DNA of 64,000 nt, taken from the NCBI RefSeq assembly GCF_001646665.1, contig NZ_LWBU01000383.1, positions 20,091-84,090 of the forward strand, written 5' to 3'. Shown piece after piece: positions 46,616 through 56,581 of the stretch (positions are counted from its first letter, which is position 1; every line of letters begins with the position of its first letter). A model generated the notes under the pieces. That model did not search any database and was not told the DNA's origin. It worked only from the letters and a program-made list of their open reading frames with translations. Both the position numbers and the translations under genes were made by a program. Source of the stretch: Streptomyces noursei (GTDB taxonomy: Bacteria; Actinomycetota; Actinomycetes; Streptomycetales; Streptomycetaceae).

Positions 46616-48499
46616 TCAGCTGTCCTTGCGGAGGGCGTGGGCGAGGAGGTCGAGGAAGGAGCGGTTGATGAGGCTCGACTCGGCGGGCCTGAGCGGGCGC
46701 CTGGACAGCAGCGCCGCCTGGCCGTAGAGGGCTTCGGCGCTGGTGCGGGCCAGTTCGGGCTCGTCGATGGTGACGGCGGTGCGGACCAGCGGGTTGAGCT
46801 GGTTGAGGATCAGCTGGGCCCGGGGGGCCTCCTGGCGCAGGGCGCCGAGGATGTCGCCCCACAGGCCGCCCTCCTGCTCGCGGGCGAGCTGGGAGCGGGT
46901 GCGCTCGTGCCGGGCCTCGCGGCTGTCGATGAGGAGGGCGGGGGCGGAGGCGGGATGGAAGGTGCGCAGCGCGACGTCGCAGTCGAAGACGGCGAGGGCG
47001 TCGCGAGCCCGGGCGAGGTAGGCCGCGGCGGCGAGTTCCGTCTCTCGGTCGACGGGGTCGAGGTGGGCGGTGAGGGTCGCCGGGTCGAGGTCGGCGACAC
47101 TGACCTCGGGCCTGATCTCGGGCAGCCGGTGGACCAGTTCGCGGTCGTAGGTGTAGCCGCCGTTGACGACGCCGAGTCCGGCTGCCGAGGCGATCGCCGC
47201 GACCTGCCGGAACTCCTCCACGCTGGAGGTCACGAGCACCGTGCGGTGGGTACGGGCGAACTCGTCGAGGGTGGTGTGGCCATCGGTGGTCTCGAACGGC
47301 AGCCAGGGCAGCAGCATCCGGAGGATCTCGTCGTCGTGCACGGCGAGCGACTTGACGGCCAGATGGTGGGTGCGCAGGAAGCGGCCGAGGAGGTCCGGGT
47401 CGCTGGCCGCGGCCCGGGCGATCCACGCGCGCAGCTTCTCGGCGAGGGCCTCGCGGACGGCGGCGAGGGTGTCGTCCTCGTACAGCGCCTCGCGGGAGGC
47501 GGTCGGGCGCAGGCTCTCCGCGTCGACGACGCAGCGGACGAAGAACGCCCAGTCGGGCAGGATCTCCTCGGCCTGCTCGGACAGGAGCATGCCCTTGACG
47601 TGCACGCGGTGGCCGTGGCGGCGCCCGGCGGGCACCGCCTCGGGGAGCACGCACGCGATGCCCTTGAGGCCCACGGCCGGCAGGTCCAGTTCGATGGTGT
47701 CCAGCGGAGTGAAGCCGAAGACCTCCTCGCCGTACGCGGCCAGTGCCCGGGAGCGTGATCCCGGTGTGGGGTACGTACGCGCCCAGGGGGCGGGCTCGGG
47801 GTTGACGGGTGTGCCGGGGCCGCCGGTGCCGTCGTCGAAGGTCACCGGGTGGCGGAGCAGGGAGCCGAAGTGCCGGGCGAGGGCGTGCACCTGCGCCGGC
47901 CGGGTCCACTCGCCCGCGTCGGCGCGGGGCGTCAGTGTGACGGTGGTGCCGGGGCGGGGGCGGGCGGAGGCGGGGAGGGTGCGGACGGTGTAGCTGCCGT
48001 CGCCGCGGCCCCGCCACTCCACGGCGGGTGCGCCGGGGGTGCGGGCGGAGCGGCTCAGGACGTGGATCTCGTCCGCGACCAGGAAGCAGGAGAGCAGGCC
48101 GATGCCGAACTGGCCGATGAAGTCGCCGCGCTGCTCGGCGATCCTCCCCCAGCCTCGAATGGGCTCGTCCGGGGGGACCCCCACGGCACGCTTGCTGCTG
48201 CGGCCGATGGTGGCGAGGAAGGTGTGCACGTCGGCCTCGGTGAGGCCGACGCCGTCGTCCTCGACGCGGACGGCCGAGCCGTCGGCGTACAGCCGGATGC
48301 CGAAGGCACCGGTGGGAGCGTCCGGTTCGAGGCCGTGCCGGGCGGTGAGCGCGTCCACCGCGTTCTGCAGAAGTTCACGCAGGTAGACGCGGGGGCTGGA
48401 GTAGAGGTGGTGGGAGAGGAGGTCGACGAGGCCGCGCAGATCGACCTGGAAGGTGCGGTCGGCGCCGGCCGGGTTCGCGGCGGTGTCGGGCAGAGTCAT
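46616..48499 (-). CDS. HSP90-family chaperone (HtpG-like)
   Basis: This 627-aa protein has the GHKL ATPase signature of HSP90: YLRELLQNAVDAL (catalytic Glu and Asn), VEDDGVGLTEADVHTFLATIG and DFIGQFGIGLLSCFLV. Between SSKRA and DFIGQ, in the ATP-lid region, sits the extra segment VGVPPDEPIRGWGRIAEQ, encoded by a palindromic dispersed-repeat-like sequence at 48140-48182. The middle domain includes FFVRCVVDAESLRPTASREALYED. The C-terminal domain is divergent from typical HtpG. The ATG at 48499 is used. It is the first gene of a pair with the TPR-like protein. Confidence 0.88.
   Translation of the reverse strand: MTLPDTAANPAGADRTFQVDLRGLVDLLSHHLYSSPRVYLRELLQNAVDALTARHGLEPDAPTGAFGIRLYADGSAVRVEDDGVGLTEADVHTFLATIGRSSKRAVGVPPDEPIRGWGRIAEQRGDFIGQFGIGLLSCFLVADEIHVLSRSARTPGAPAVEWRGRGDGSYTVRTLPASARPRPGTTVTLTPRADAGEWTRPAQVHALARHFGSLLRHPVTFDDGTGGPGTPVNPEPAPWARTYPTPGSRSRALAAYGEEVFGFTPLDTIELDLPAVGLKGIACVLPEAVPAGRRHGHRVHVKGMLLSEQAEEILPDWAFFVRCVVDAESLRPTASREALYEDDTLAAVREALAEKLRAWIARAAASDPDLLGRFLRTHHLAVKSLAVHDDEILRMLLPWLPFETTDGHTTLDEFARTHRTVLVTSSVEEFRQVAAIASAAGLGVVNGGYTYDRELVHRLPEIRPEVSVADLDPATLTAHLDPVDRETELAAAAYLARARDALAVFDCDVALRTFHPASAPALLIDSREARHERTRSQLAREQEGGLWGDILGALRQEAPRAQLILNQLNPLVRTAVTIDEPELARTSAEALYGQAALLSRRPLRPAESSLINRSFLDLLAHALRKDS
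48140..48182. repeat. Palindromic dispersed-repeat-like element inside the HSP90 gene
   Basis: Read leftward, the element starts with a C-rich arm (GTCCCCCC), has an inner AGCC/GGCT stem around cattcga, and ends with GGGGGAGG. It forms a hairpin and is in frame, adding about 18 codons between two conserved HSP90 blocks. Sequences of this type are, from memory, scattered through Streptomyces genomes, mostly between genes. Confidence 0.55.
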
Positions 48500-48570
48500 C
48501 GGGCAGTCCGGGGTGGTGAGAGCGGCAGGTGGCGGTGGGGCGCGGCGTCACGCGCGGGCGCGGCGTCGAG

Positions 48571-48640
48571 CACGGGTGCACGGTCGGGCACGGCGTCGGA
48601 CACGGGTGCACGGTCGGGCACGGCGTCGGACACGGGTGCG
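48571..48640. repeat. 30-bp tandem repeat, two full copies plus a partial third
   Basis: The 30-bp unit begins cacgggtgcacggtcgggca and repeats at 48571-48600 and 48601-48630, followed by the first ten bases of a third copy with one change. It lies upstream of the HSP90-like gene in a 270-bp GC-rich intergenic region with no gene. Confidence 0.85.
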
Positions 48641-48769
48641 TGTACGGGCACGGGCACGCGCGCGGCGGCGCGGCCGGGCCCGGGGACGCACGCGGGCGCG
48701 GCGGCCCGGTCGCGCGCGGAGGCGCTCACGGGCGGCGGCACGGCGGTACGGACGGGCACGGCGGCGGGC

Positions 48770-49756
48770 TCAGGCGCGGCGGTGGCGGCGGGTGAATTCC
48801 TTCTCGGGTTCCGCGAAGTAGGTCCACGGCCAGCTGGCGTAGGCACCGTCGAGCGCCTGGAACACCCGCCGGACCGTGTGCTGCTCGCCCGCCAGCGACA
48901 GGGCCATGGCGAACATGTGGAAGTCGTGCTGCCAGCCCAGGGGGCGCGGGTAGGCGGGGTGGAGGATGCTGTGGTCCGCCGCGTCCCGCAGCTCGGCCTG
49001 GACGGCCGGGTCCACCAGGCAGTCCCCCCGGTCGGACTCGACCCACTCCTCGATGTGCGCCATGGCGATCACGCAGCCGAGCCGGTGGCCCTGCGGGGTG
49101 CGGGCGAGCGCGTCCCGGGCGAACGCCATGGCCTGGCCCGGCTCGCCGCCCCAGCGGGGCTGAAGCTGCGACACCCACTCCAGGTGGGTCTCCAGGTCCA
49201 GCGGGTCGCGGCGCAGGGCGGCGTCCAGCCGGGTCTCGTTGACGGCGGTGCCCAGGGACATGCCGCGGCCGGAGGTGAGGAGGCGGCGCCACGGCGTCAC
49301 CCAGTCGGGCCGCAACTCGGCGGCCTCCAGGAGCTGTTCCTCGGCGATGTGGAGCCGCTCGTGGAAGACGCGCCACTGCTCCCGCGTCACGTCCGCGGCA
49401 CGCGCGGCGGTACGGGCCTCCCAGCCCCACATGATGTGGCGCGTCCCGGAGATGAGCAGGGCGGTGGCCCGGTGTTCCTTGTCCTCCTCGACGGCGCGGC
49501 CGATCCAGTCCTGCACGCCGTCCATGTCGGCGACCTGGCCGAGGACATGGTGGTCGCGGCCGAGGTCGAAGGGGGCCAGCGCCGCCTTGACCTCCTCCCA
49601 GTCGCCCGCGTCGGCCGCCTCGACCAGTGCGAGGACGCGCGTGTCCCCGAGCGCGCGCAGGGTGTACACCCCGTGCTTGCCCCTGCGGGGGACGGGAAGG
49701 GCGTACGGATGCGCCTCCGCTCCCCCCGCGTCCCTGCCGAAAAGCCTGCCGAACAT
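48770..49756 (-). CDS. Uncharacterised helical protein
   Basis: This 328-aa soluble, helix-rich protein has TPR-like pairs, for example VLALVEAADAGDWEEVKAALAPF and GEPGQAMAFARDALARTPQGH. Conserved-looking aromatic segments are WGWEARTAARAADVTREQW and GWQHDFHMFAMALSLAGEQH. I know no function; Streptomyces encode many such proteins of unknown role. The ATG at 49756 starts a compact FGRLFGRD N-terminus, and upstream in-frame starts would extend into the divergent SUKH gene's promoter. It is transcribed toward the HSP90-TPR pair, 270 bp away, so any shared role is only a guess. Confidence 0.7.
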   Translation of the reverse strand: MFGRLFGRDAGGAEAHPYALPVPRRGKHGVYTLRALGDTRVLALVEAADAGDWEEVKAALAPFDLGRDHHVLGQVADMDGVQDWIGRAVEEDKEHRATALLISGTRHIMWGWEARTAARAADVTREQWRVFHERLHIAEEQLLEAAELRPDWVTPWRRLLTSGRGMSLGTAVNETRLDAALRRDPLDLETHLEWVSQLQPRWGGEPGQAMAFARDALARTPQGHRLGCVIAMAHIEEWVESDRGDCLVDPAVQAELRDAADHSILHPAYPRPLGWQHDFHMFAMALSLAGEQHTVRRVFQALDGAYASWPWTYFAEPEKEFTRRHRRA

Positions 49757-49945
49757 CTCCGCGTCCTCCCCTGGTCCCGCGTATGAGTCCGTGCAGCATA
49801 AGCGGCCCCACCGACAGCGCTTCCACCGGGTTTCCACGGGTGCTTCACAGGACCGGTACCGAGTCGGGGTGCTTGTCAGTGGCTGGTGACAGGCTTGTGG
49901 TGGCCTGCGAGCGCGGGCCGGCGTGGTGACGGTGTGAGGAGAGAC

Positions 49946-50356
49946 ATGGAAGACGTCGTCGAGCGGATCCGGGCGGCCCATTACCCGGACTGGCCGCTGA
50001 TGGACCTCCCGGACGAGGAGGCGCTCGCCCGGCTGGAGCGGGAGCACGGGCTGACGCTTCCCGCGGGGCTCAGGGAGTTCCTGCTCCGCGTGGGCGACGT
50101 CGTCTGTGACGGTCCGGCACCGGTCACGGTCACGGACCCGCTGCTGGACACGCACCTGCCCGGCCTGGCGGAGCTCGCCTGGGAGCAGGGCGTCCCGCGG
50201 GAGCTGGTCGTCCTGTGCCAGGACGAGCACCTGTTCTACCTGGTGGCTCCGGACGGCACGGTCGTCGTGTGGTCGTGCGACACGTACGGCCTGACGGAGG
50301 ACCGCTGGGAGTCGGTGTGGCACTGGGCGGGCGAGGTCTGGGTCCCGGCGGCCTGA
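49946..50356 (+). CDS. SMI1/KNR4 (SUKH-1) family protein
   Basis: This 136-aa protein resembles the SUKH superfamily: LEREHGLTLPAGLREFLLRVGD is the characteristic helix-loop, followed by WEQGVPRELVVLCQDEHLFYLVAPDGTVVVWS. SUKH proteins are often immunity proteins for polymorphic toxins, but many lone genes occur in Streptomyces with unknown roles. No toxin gene is beside it. The ATG at 49946 is preceded by GAGGAGAGAC, a good ribosome-binding site. Confidence 0.85.
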   Translation: MEDVVERIRAAHYPDWPLMDLPDEEALARLEREHGLTLPAGLREFLLRVGDVVCDGPAPVTVTDPLLDTHLPGLAELAWEQGVPRELVVLCQDEHLFYLVAPDGTVVVWSCDTYGLTEDRWESVWHWAGEVWVPAA

Positions 50357-50388
50357 GCCGCCGCCGGCGCGGTCGGGTCCCGTCGGGT

Positions 50389-50424
50389 CCGGTCGGCGTG
50401 GTCGGTCCGGTCGGCGTGGTCGGC
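50389..50424. repeat. 18-bp tandem repeat, two copies
   Basis: The unit ccggtcggcgtggtcgg plus one variable base occurs twice (50389-50406 and 50407-50424), just after the SUKH gene and before the tyrosinase stop. Confidence 0.75.
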
Positions 50425-50503
50425 ACGGACGGCCGGCGCGAGCACCGGCGGTGGACGTTCCGGCCGGGGCCGGGGCGGACCGCCCGTGCCGCGCCGGACC
50501 GGG

Positions 50504-51331
50504 TCAGGCGGCCGTGTCGTAGGTGTAGTGGCGGGTGTGGTCGAGCATGTCGGCCGGGGTGACGTCGTTCCACGGGCGCATGGTGTCGTTCAGGTCGACG
50601 ACGTTCGGGGTGCCGGCGGCCGGGAGGTAGGCGGAGCGGGGGTGGCGGGCCTGCCAGTCGGCCCACAGCTTGTCGATGAAGGCGTGGTGGAGCCAGAAGA
50701 CCGGGTCGTTGGGGGACACCCCGGTGCCCATCTGGCCGCCGACCCAGACGTGGACGCGGTTGTGAAGGTTGGCGCCGCGCCACCCTTCGAGGTGGTTGCG
50801 GAAGCCGTCGGAGGCGCTGTTCCAGGGCGGCATGTCGTAGGTCTCCATGGCGAGGACGGCGTCGACCTCGACGCGGGTGGGGAGCTGGCGGCCGCCGGCG
50901 CCGAGCGCACGGCGCAGGAAGTCGCGGCCGTCGACGCGCACGGACACGGTCCAGCGGTTGGCGGAGCGGGCGAACGGACCGTCCATCACCTGGCCGTCCC
51001 GGGCCCGGCCGGTGCCGCCGAGGAAGTCGGGCGCCCACAGGGAGGCCCGGGGCGTGCGGTCCACCGTCCAGTCCCAGTAGGGCAGGGCGACGGTCGGGTC
51101 GACGGCCTGGAGGGCCCGTTCGAACTCGAGGAGGTAGCGCCGGTGCCAGGGCAGGAAGGAGGGTGAGCGGTGGCCGACGCGGTCGCCGTCGTCGGTGTCG
51201 CTCATGATGAACGCGTTGTGGGTGGTGACGAACGTGTCGTACCGGCCGGTGCGCTTGAGCTCCAGCACCGCGTTGACGAAGCTGCGCTTCTCGGCGGCGG
51301 TCAGCTGGGCCTGGTTCTTGCGTACGGTCAT
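50504..51331 (-). CDS. melC2: Tyrosinase MelC2 (binuclear copper monophenol oxidase)
   Basis: This 275-aa secreted copper enzyme oxidises tyrosine to DOPA and quinones, giving melanin. Copper-site A histidines lie in TTHNAFIM, GHRSPSFLPWHRRYLLEFE, and site B in NLHNRVHVWVGGQMGTGVS and DPVFWLHHAFIDKLW. It starts MTVRKNQAQLTAAEKRSF without a signal peptide and is exported with its caddie protein MelC1, whose gene lies 23 bp upstream. Independent of the NRPS cluster, although both oxidise tyrosine. Confidence 0.96.
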   Translation of the reverse strand: MTVRKNQAQLTAAEKRSFVNAVLELKRTGRYDTFVTTHNAFIMSDTDDGDRVGHRSPSFLPWHRRYLLEFERALQAVDPTVALPYWDWTVDRTPRASLWAPDFLGGTGRARDGQVMDGPFARSANRWTVSVRVDGRDFLRRALGAGGRQLPTRVEVDAVLAMETYDMPPWNSASDGFRNHLEGWRGANLHNRVHVWVGGQMGTGVSPNDPVFWLHHAFIDKLWADWQARHPRSAYLPAAGTPNVVDLNDTMRPWNDVTPADMLDHTRHYTYDTAA

Positions 51332-51354
51332 GGTGGTGCGGCTCCGGATCGTGA

Positions 51355-51753
51355 TCAGACGAGGGTGAGCGGAACGAGCGGGGCGCCCTGCAGTTCGCGG
51401 ACGGCGGCCCGGGCCACGGCTCGGGGCGTGGCGAGCGGCTCGTAGTGGTTGATCACGCTGATCCAGGTGCCGTCGGCGTTCCGCATGACGTGCAGTTCCT
51501 CGCCGTCGACGCGTACGGCGTAGTCGCCGCCGTGGCCCCCGTGGTGGCCGCCGCCGTGGTGGCCGCCGCCCTGGGGTCCGCCCTGTATGCGGCGGCCCAG
51601 GTAGATCTCGTCGAACGTCTCCGGTGCGGCGGCGTCCGGCCGGGCCGTCGCGGCCTCGGCCCGGTCGGGTGCCGTGAGGGCGCGCCCCGCGGCGATGCCG
51701 ACGGCGGCCGACGCGGCGGCGCCGAGCGCGCGGCGGCGGGTGATGGTGGACAT
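51355..51753 (-). CDS. melC1: MelC1, tyrosinase copper chaperone and export caddie
   Basis: This 132-aa protein carries a twin-arginine signal (TRRRALGAAASAAVGIAAGRA), so the MelC1-MelC2 complex leaves via Tat. The GGGHHGGGHHGGHGG stretch near residue 65 is an unusually His/Gly-rich copper-binding loop. The conserved core FDEIYLGRRIQG and VNHYEPLATPRAVARAAV matches the caddie family, including the Tyr-bearing loop that enters the tyrosinase pocket. It is the first gene of the melC operon. Confidence 0.95.
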   Translation of the reverse strand: MSTITRRRALGAAASAAVGIAAGRALTAPDRAEAATARPDAAAPETFDEIYLGRRIQGGPQGGGHHGGGHHGGHGGDYAVRVDGEELHVMRNADGTWISVINHYEPLATPRAVARAAVRELQGAPLVPLTLV

Positions 51754-51807
51754 GGGTAACCCCCTGAGTGGTGCGGTGGTCGGTGCCGCCGGGGGTGTGG
51801 TCAATTG

Positions 51808-51836
51808 CCCCCGGCACGACCCATGGGTACCGGGGG
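51808..51836. promoter_or_regulatory. Nested inverted repeats upstream of melC1
   Basis: CCCCCGG (51808-51814) pairs with CCGGGGG (51830-51836), enclosing the perfect palindrome ACCCATGGGT (51819-51828). Four T residues follow on the plus strand. It lies 55-83 bp upstream of melC1 and may be an operator or a hairpin in the leader. Confidence 0.4.
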
Positions 51837-51944
51837 TTTTCGGACTGCGGAATTCCGCTGGTGCCGGTTGGCCGCGATACGGACAACTCGCCATCTAAAG
51901 TGCAGACTTGAACGAAGTTGATCTTGTTGTTCGCGGGCACGCCA

Positions 51945-51958
51945 CCGCCCCGGGGCGG
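51945..51958. promoter_or_regulatory. 14-bp palindrome between sdhB and melC1
   Basis: CCGCCCCGGGGCGG is a perfect palindrome about 90 bp downstream of the sdhB stop and about 190 bp upstream of melC1. It may be part of the sdh terminator or a regulator site. Confidence 0.3.
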
Positions 51959-52049
51959 AAGATTTGCGGAGGATGTGACAACCTCGTGAAAATTCTTCTG
52001 TTCCGGGGCGGTGTACGTGGTCGGGCTCACGCCCGCAGAGTGTCCGGAA

Positions 52050-52798
52050 TCAGCCGCGGCGCGGCGCCTTGCGGTTCGCCCGCAGCCACTCCTTGTTCAT
52101 CGCCGCGATCGACGGCAGCGGGATGCCCTTCGGGCAGGCGGTGGCGCACTCGCCGGTCAGCGTGCAGCCGCCGAAGCCCTCCTCGTCCATGACGCGGACC
52201 ATGTCGAGGACGCGGGTCTCCCGTTCCGGGGCGCCCTGCGGCAGGACGTTGAGGTGGTTGACCTTCGCCGAGGTGAAGAGCATCGCCGAACCGTTGGGAC
52301 AGGCCGCCACACAGGCGCCGCAGCCGATGCACTCGGCGTGTTCGAAGGCGAAGTCCGCGTCCGCCTTGGGCACCGGCGTGGCGTGCGCCTCGGGGGCGGA
52401 GCCGGTGGGGGCGCTGATGTAGCCGCCGGCCTGGATGATCCGGTCGAAGGCGGACCGGTCCACGACCAGGTCCCTGACGACCGGGAAGGCCGCGGCCCGC
52501 CACGGCTCGACGTCGATGGTGTCGCCGTCCTCGAACGACCGCATGTGCAGCTGGCAGCTGGTGGTGCGCTCCGGCCCGTGGGCGTCGCCGTTGATGACGA
52601 GCGAGCAGGCCCCGCAGATGCCCTCGCGGCAGTCGTGGTCGAAGGCGACGGGGTCCTCGCCCCGGAGGATGAGCTCCTCGTTGAGCGTGTCGAGCATCTC
52701 CAGGAAGGACATGTCCTCGGAGATGCCGTCCACCTCGTAGGTGGCCATGGCGCCGGGGGCGTCGGCGTTCTTCTGGCGCCAGACGCGCAGGGTGAGCT

Positions 52799-52802
<4 letters not shown>
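52050..52802 (-). CDS. sdhB: Succinate dehydrogenase iron-sulfur subunit
   Basis: This 250-aa protein passes electrons from the flavoprotein to quinone. The plant-type [2Fe-2S] ligands are in CREGICGACSLVINGDAHG, and the two C-terminal clusters use CIGCGACVAACPNGS and CTLTGECATACPKGI. Its ATG overlaps the sdhA stop (ATGA-type overlap at 52799-52802). The small-subunit set with one five-helix SdhC and no SdhD marks it as the non-canonical, B-type-like complex of actinobacteria. Confidence 0.95.
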
Positions 52803-54739
<1,937 letters not shown>

Positions 54740-54740
54740 G

Positions 54741-55445
54741 TCAGCTCACCACTCCGGTCATGACGGCGACGGGTACGGAGACGAAGCCCGCGGTCAGCAC
54801 CAGCGCGAGGCCGTTGGCGAGGGCCTTCAGGGCTCGGTCGCGGGAGGCGTTGCCCACGCCGAGGGTCTGGGCGGCGGACCAGAAGCCGTGCCGGATGTGC
54901 AGCCCGACGGCGAGCATCGCGACGATGTAGATCACGTTGCCGTACCAGGTGGAGAAGGTGGCGACGACGTTCTCGTAGGGGTGGCCGGCCTGGGCGTTCG
55001 GGTTCACGGTCAGCGTCGTCAGGTCGAGGATGTGCCAGACGATGAACAGCGCCACGATCACACCGCCCCAGCGCATGGTGCGGGTGGCGTAGCTCGCGTG
55101 GCGGCGCTTGTGGACGTACGCCGTGGGGCGGGCCCTGATGTCCCGCCTGCTGAGCTGGTAGGCCGAGACGCCGTGGGCGATCACGGCCGTGAGCAGCACC
55201 ACGCGGGTGATCCACAGCCCCCACTCGTAGTGCAGGACGGGCTCGCCCATCGTGCGCAGCCAGTGCCCGTAGGCGTTGAACTCGCCGGGGCCGAAGAACA
55301 CCTTCAGGTTGCCCATCACGTGCGCGACGAGGTAGGCGATCATGATGAGGCCGCTGACGGCCATGACCGTCTTCTTGCCGACCGTCGAGCGCCAGAACGT
55401 GCGCGGGAGGGACGGTTTCCGATCCGTCCGCGATGCCAGAGCCAT
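54741..55445 (-). CDS. sdhC: Succinate dehydrogenase cytochrome b subunit
   Basis: This 234-aa membrane anchor has five predicted transmembrane segments, e.g. TVMAVSGLIMIAYLVAHVMGNL, ITRVVLLTAVIAHGVSAYQL, GVIVALFIVWHILDLTTL and VIYIVAMLAVGLHIRHGFW. The histidines in AHVMGN, AHGVSA, WHILDL and LHIRHG are candidate heme b ligands, as in diheme SdhC. It is the first gene of the sdhCAB operon. The ATG at 55445 lies opposite the LysR gene across 96 bp. Confidence 0.93.
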   Translation of the reverse strand: MALASRTDRKPSLPRTFWRSTVGKKTVMAVSGLIMIAYLVAHVMGNLKVFFGPGEFNAYGHWLRTMGEPVLHYEWGLWITRVVLLTAVIAHGVSAYQLSRRDIRARPTAYVHKRRHASYATRTMRWGGVIVALFIVWHILDLTTLTVNPNAQAGHPYENVVATFSTWYGNVIYIVAMLAVGLHIRHGFWSAAQTLGVGNASRDRALKALANGLALVLTAGFVSVPVAVMTGVVS

Positions 55446-55503
55446 GGCATCGACGCTAAGCGGCGCCCCCTCCAGAGGTCCAAGACATGGTCCGGCTGAT
55501 CTC

Positions 55504-55520
55504 CATAGGCGATGGCTATG
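55504..55520. promoter_or_regulatory. LysR box (T-N11-A) between sdhC and the LysR gene
   Basis: CATAGgcgatggCTATG is a perfect 5-bp inverted repeat with the T-N11-A spacing of LysR-type regulator sites. It lies 22 bp upstream of the regulator ATG and 59 bp upstream of sdhC. A second imperfect pair (ctaagcg near 55454, cgcttag near 55526) flanks it. Confidence 0.55.
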
Positions 55521-55541
55521 TAAGGCGCTTAGGGTGGTGCC

Positions 55542-56423
55542 ATGCAGTTCCAGCAGCTCCTGTACTTCGTTGCGGTGGCCGAGACCCGGCACTTCACCCG
55601 GGCCGCCGAGCGCGTCCACGTCTCGCAGCCGTCGCTGTCGCAGCAGATCAGGGCCCTGGAGAAGGAGCTGGGGGCCGAACTCTTCAGCCGGGCGCGCGGC
55701 AACATCGCGCTCACCGACGCGGGAGAGGCGCTGCTGCCGCTGGCCCGCCGCATCCTGGCGGACGCCGACACCGCCCGCCACGAGGTGCAGGAGCTGGCCC
55801 AGCTGCGGCGCGGGCGGGTACGGCTGGGGGCGACGCCGAGTCTGTGCACCGGCCTCCTGCCCGACGTGCTGCGCGCCTTCCACGACCTGCACCCGGGCAT
55901 CCGGCTGCTGATCGAGGAGAGCGGCTCCCACGACCTCGTGCGCGAGCTGGCGCGCGGCGCCCTCGACCTGGCCCTCGTGGTGCTGCCGCTGCCGACGCCG
56001 TCACCGGCGCTGACCACCGTGGAACTGCTCCACGAGGACCTGGTGGTCGTCTCCTCGTCGGCCGCCCCGGCACCGCGCCGGCCGGTGCGGATCGCGGACC
56101 TGGAGGGGCAGCCCCTGGTGATGTTCCGGCACGGCTACGACCTGCGGGACCTCACCGTGGCGGCGTGCCGGGCGGAGGGGTTCGAGCCGTCGTTCACGGT
56201 GGAGGGCGGCGAGATGGACGCCGTGCTCGGCTTCGTACGGGCGGGGCTGGGCATGGCGGTGGTGCCGGCCATGGTGGCGGCGCGGGCGGGGCGGGACCTC
56301 AGGGTCACGGCGCTGGCGCGGCCGGGGCTGAGCCGCACGATCGCGCTCGCGCACCGCAGCGACGTGGAACCGCCCCGGGCCGCACGGGAACTCCAGCGGC
56401 TCCTGCTGGCACGGCGGGGGTGA
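55542..56423 (+). CDS. LysR-family transcriptional regulator
   Basis: This 293-aa regulator has the N-terminal winged helix (MQFQQLLYFVAVAETRHFTRAAERVHVSQPSLSQQIR) and a C-terminal effector-binding domain. It diverges from sdhC and probably controls both itself and the succinate dehydrogenase operon through the 55504 site. The ligand is unknown. Length is normal. Confidence 0.93.
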   Translation: MQFQQLLYFVAVAETRHFTRAAERVHVSQPSLSQQIRALEKELGAELFSRARGNIALTDAGEALLPLARRILADADTARHEVQELAQLRRGRVRLGATPSLCTGLLPDVLRAFHDLHPGIRLLIEESGSHDLVRELARGALDLALVVLPLPTPSPALTTVELLHEDLVVVSSSAAPAPRRPVRIADLEGQPLVMFRHGYDLRDLTVAACRAEGFEPSFTVEGGEMDAVLGFVRAGLGMAVVPAMVAARAGRDLRVTALARPGLSRTIALAHRSDVEPPRAARELQRLLLARRG

Positions 56424-56479
56424 CGGTTTTCCGGGCGGCGCACCCGCTCCCGCCTTCCCGTACCGGGGGCGGCGGCGCC

Positions 56480-56495
56480 TGAGTACGCGTACTCA
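56480..56495. promoter_or_regulatory. 16-bp perfect palindrome, TetR-type operator candidate
   Basis: TGAGTACGCGTACTCA lies 86 bp upstream of the GNAT-aminotransferase ATG and is directly followed by ggtagtct, a possible -10. No TetR gene adjoins it, so the regulator would be encoded elsewhere. Confidence 0.6.
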
Positions 56496-56581
56496 GGTAG
56501 TCTGCGTCGCTCGTCCCTGACCGGCCGGTCCGCGTTCTTCGACGATGGGGCGTCCCAAGCCCGCGTCGGAAGAAGGTGTCC

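Noticed and set aside
48571..48640. Possible CRISPR array
   Set aside because: The 30-bp units are directly adjacent with no spacers and only two full copies, so this is a tandem repeat.
50504..51331. MelC2 tyrosinase as the DOPA source for the cluster
   Set aside because: It forms a standard exported melC1-melC2 melanin operon 7 kb beyond the cluster end; the cluster has its own hydroxylase candidate.
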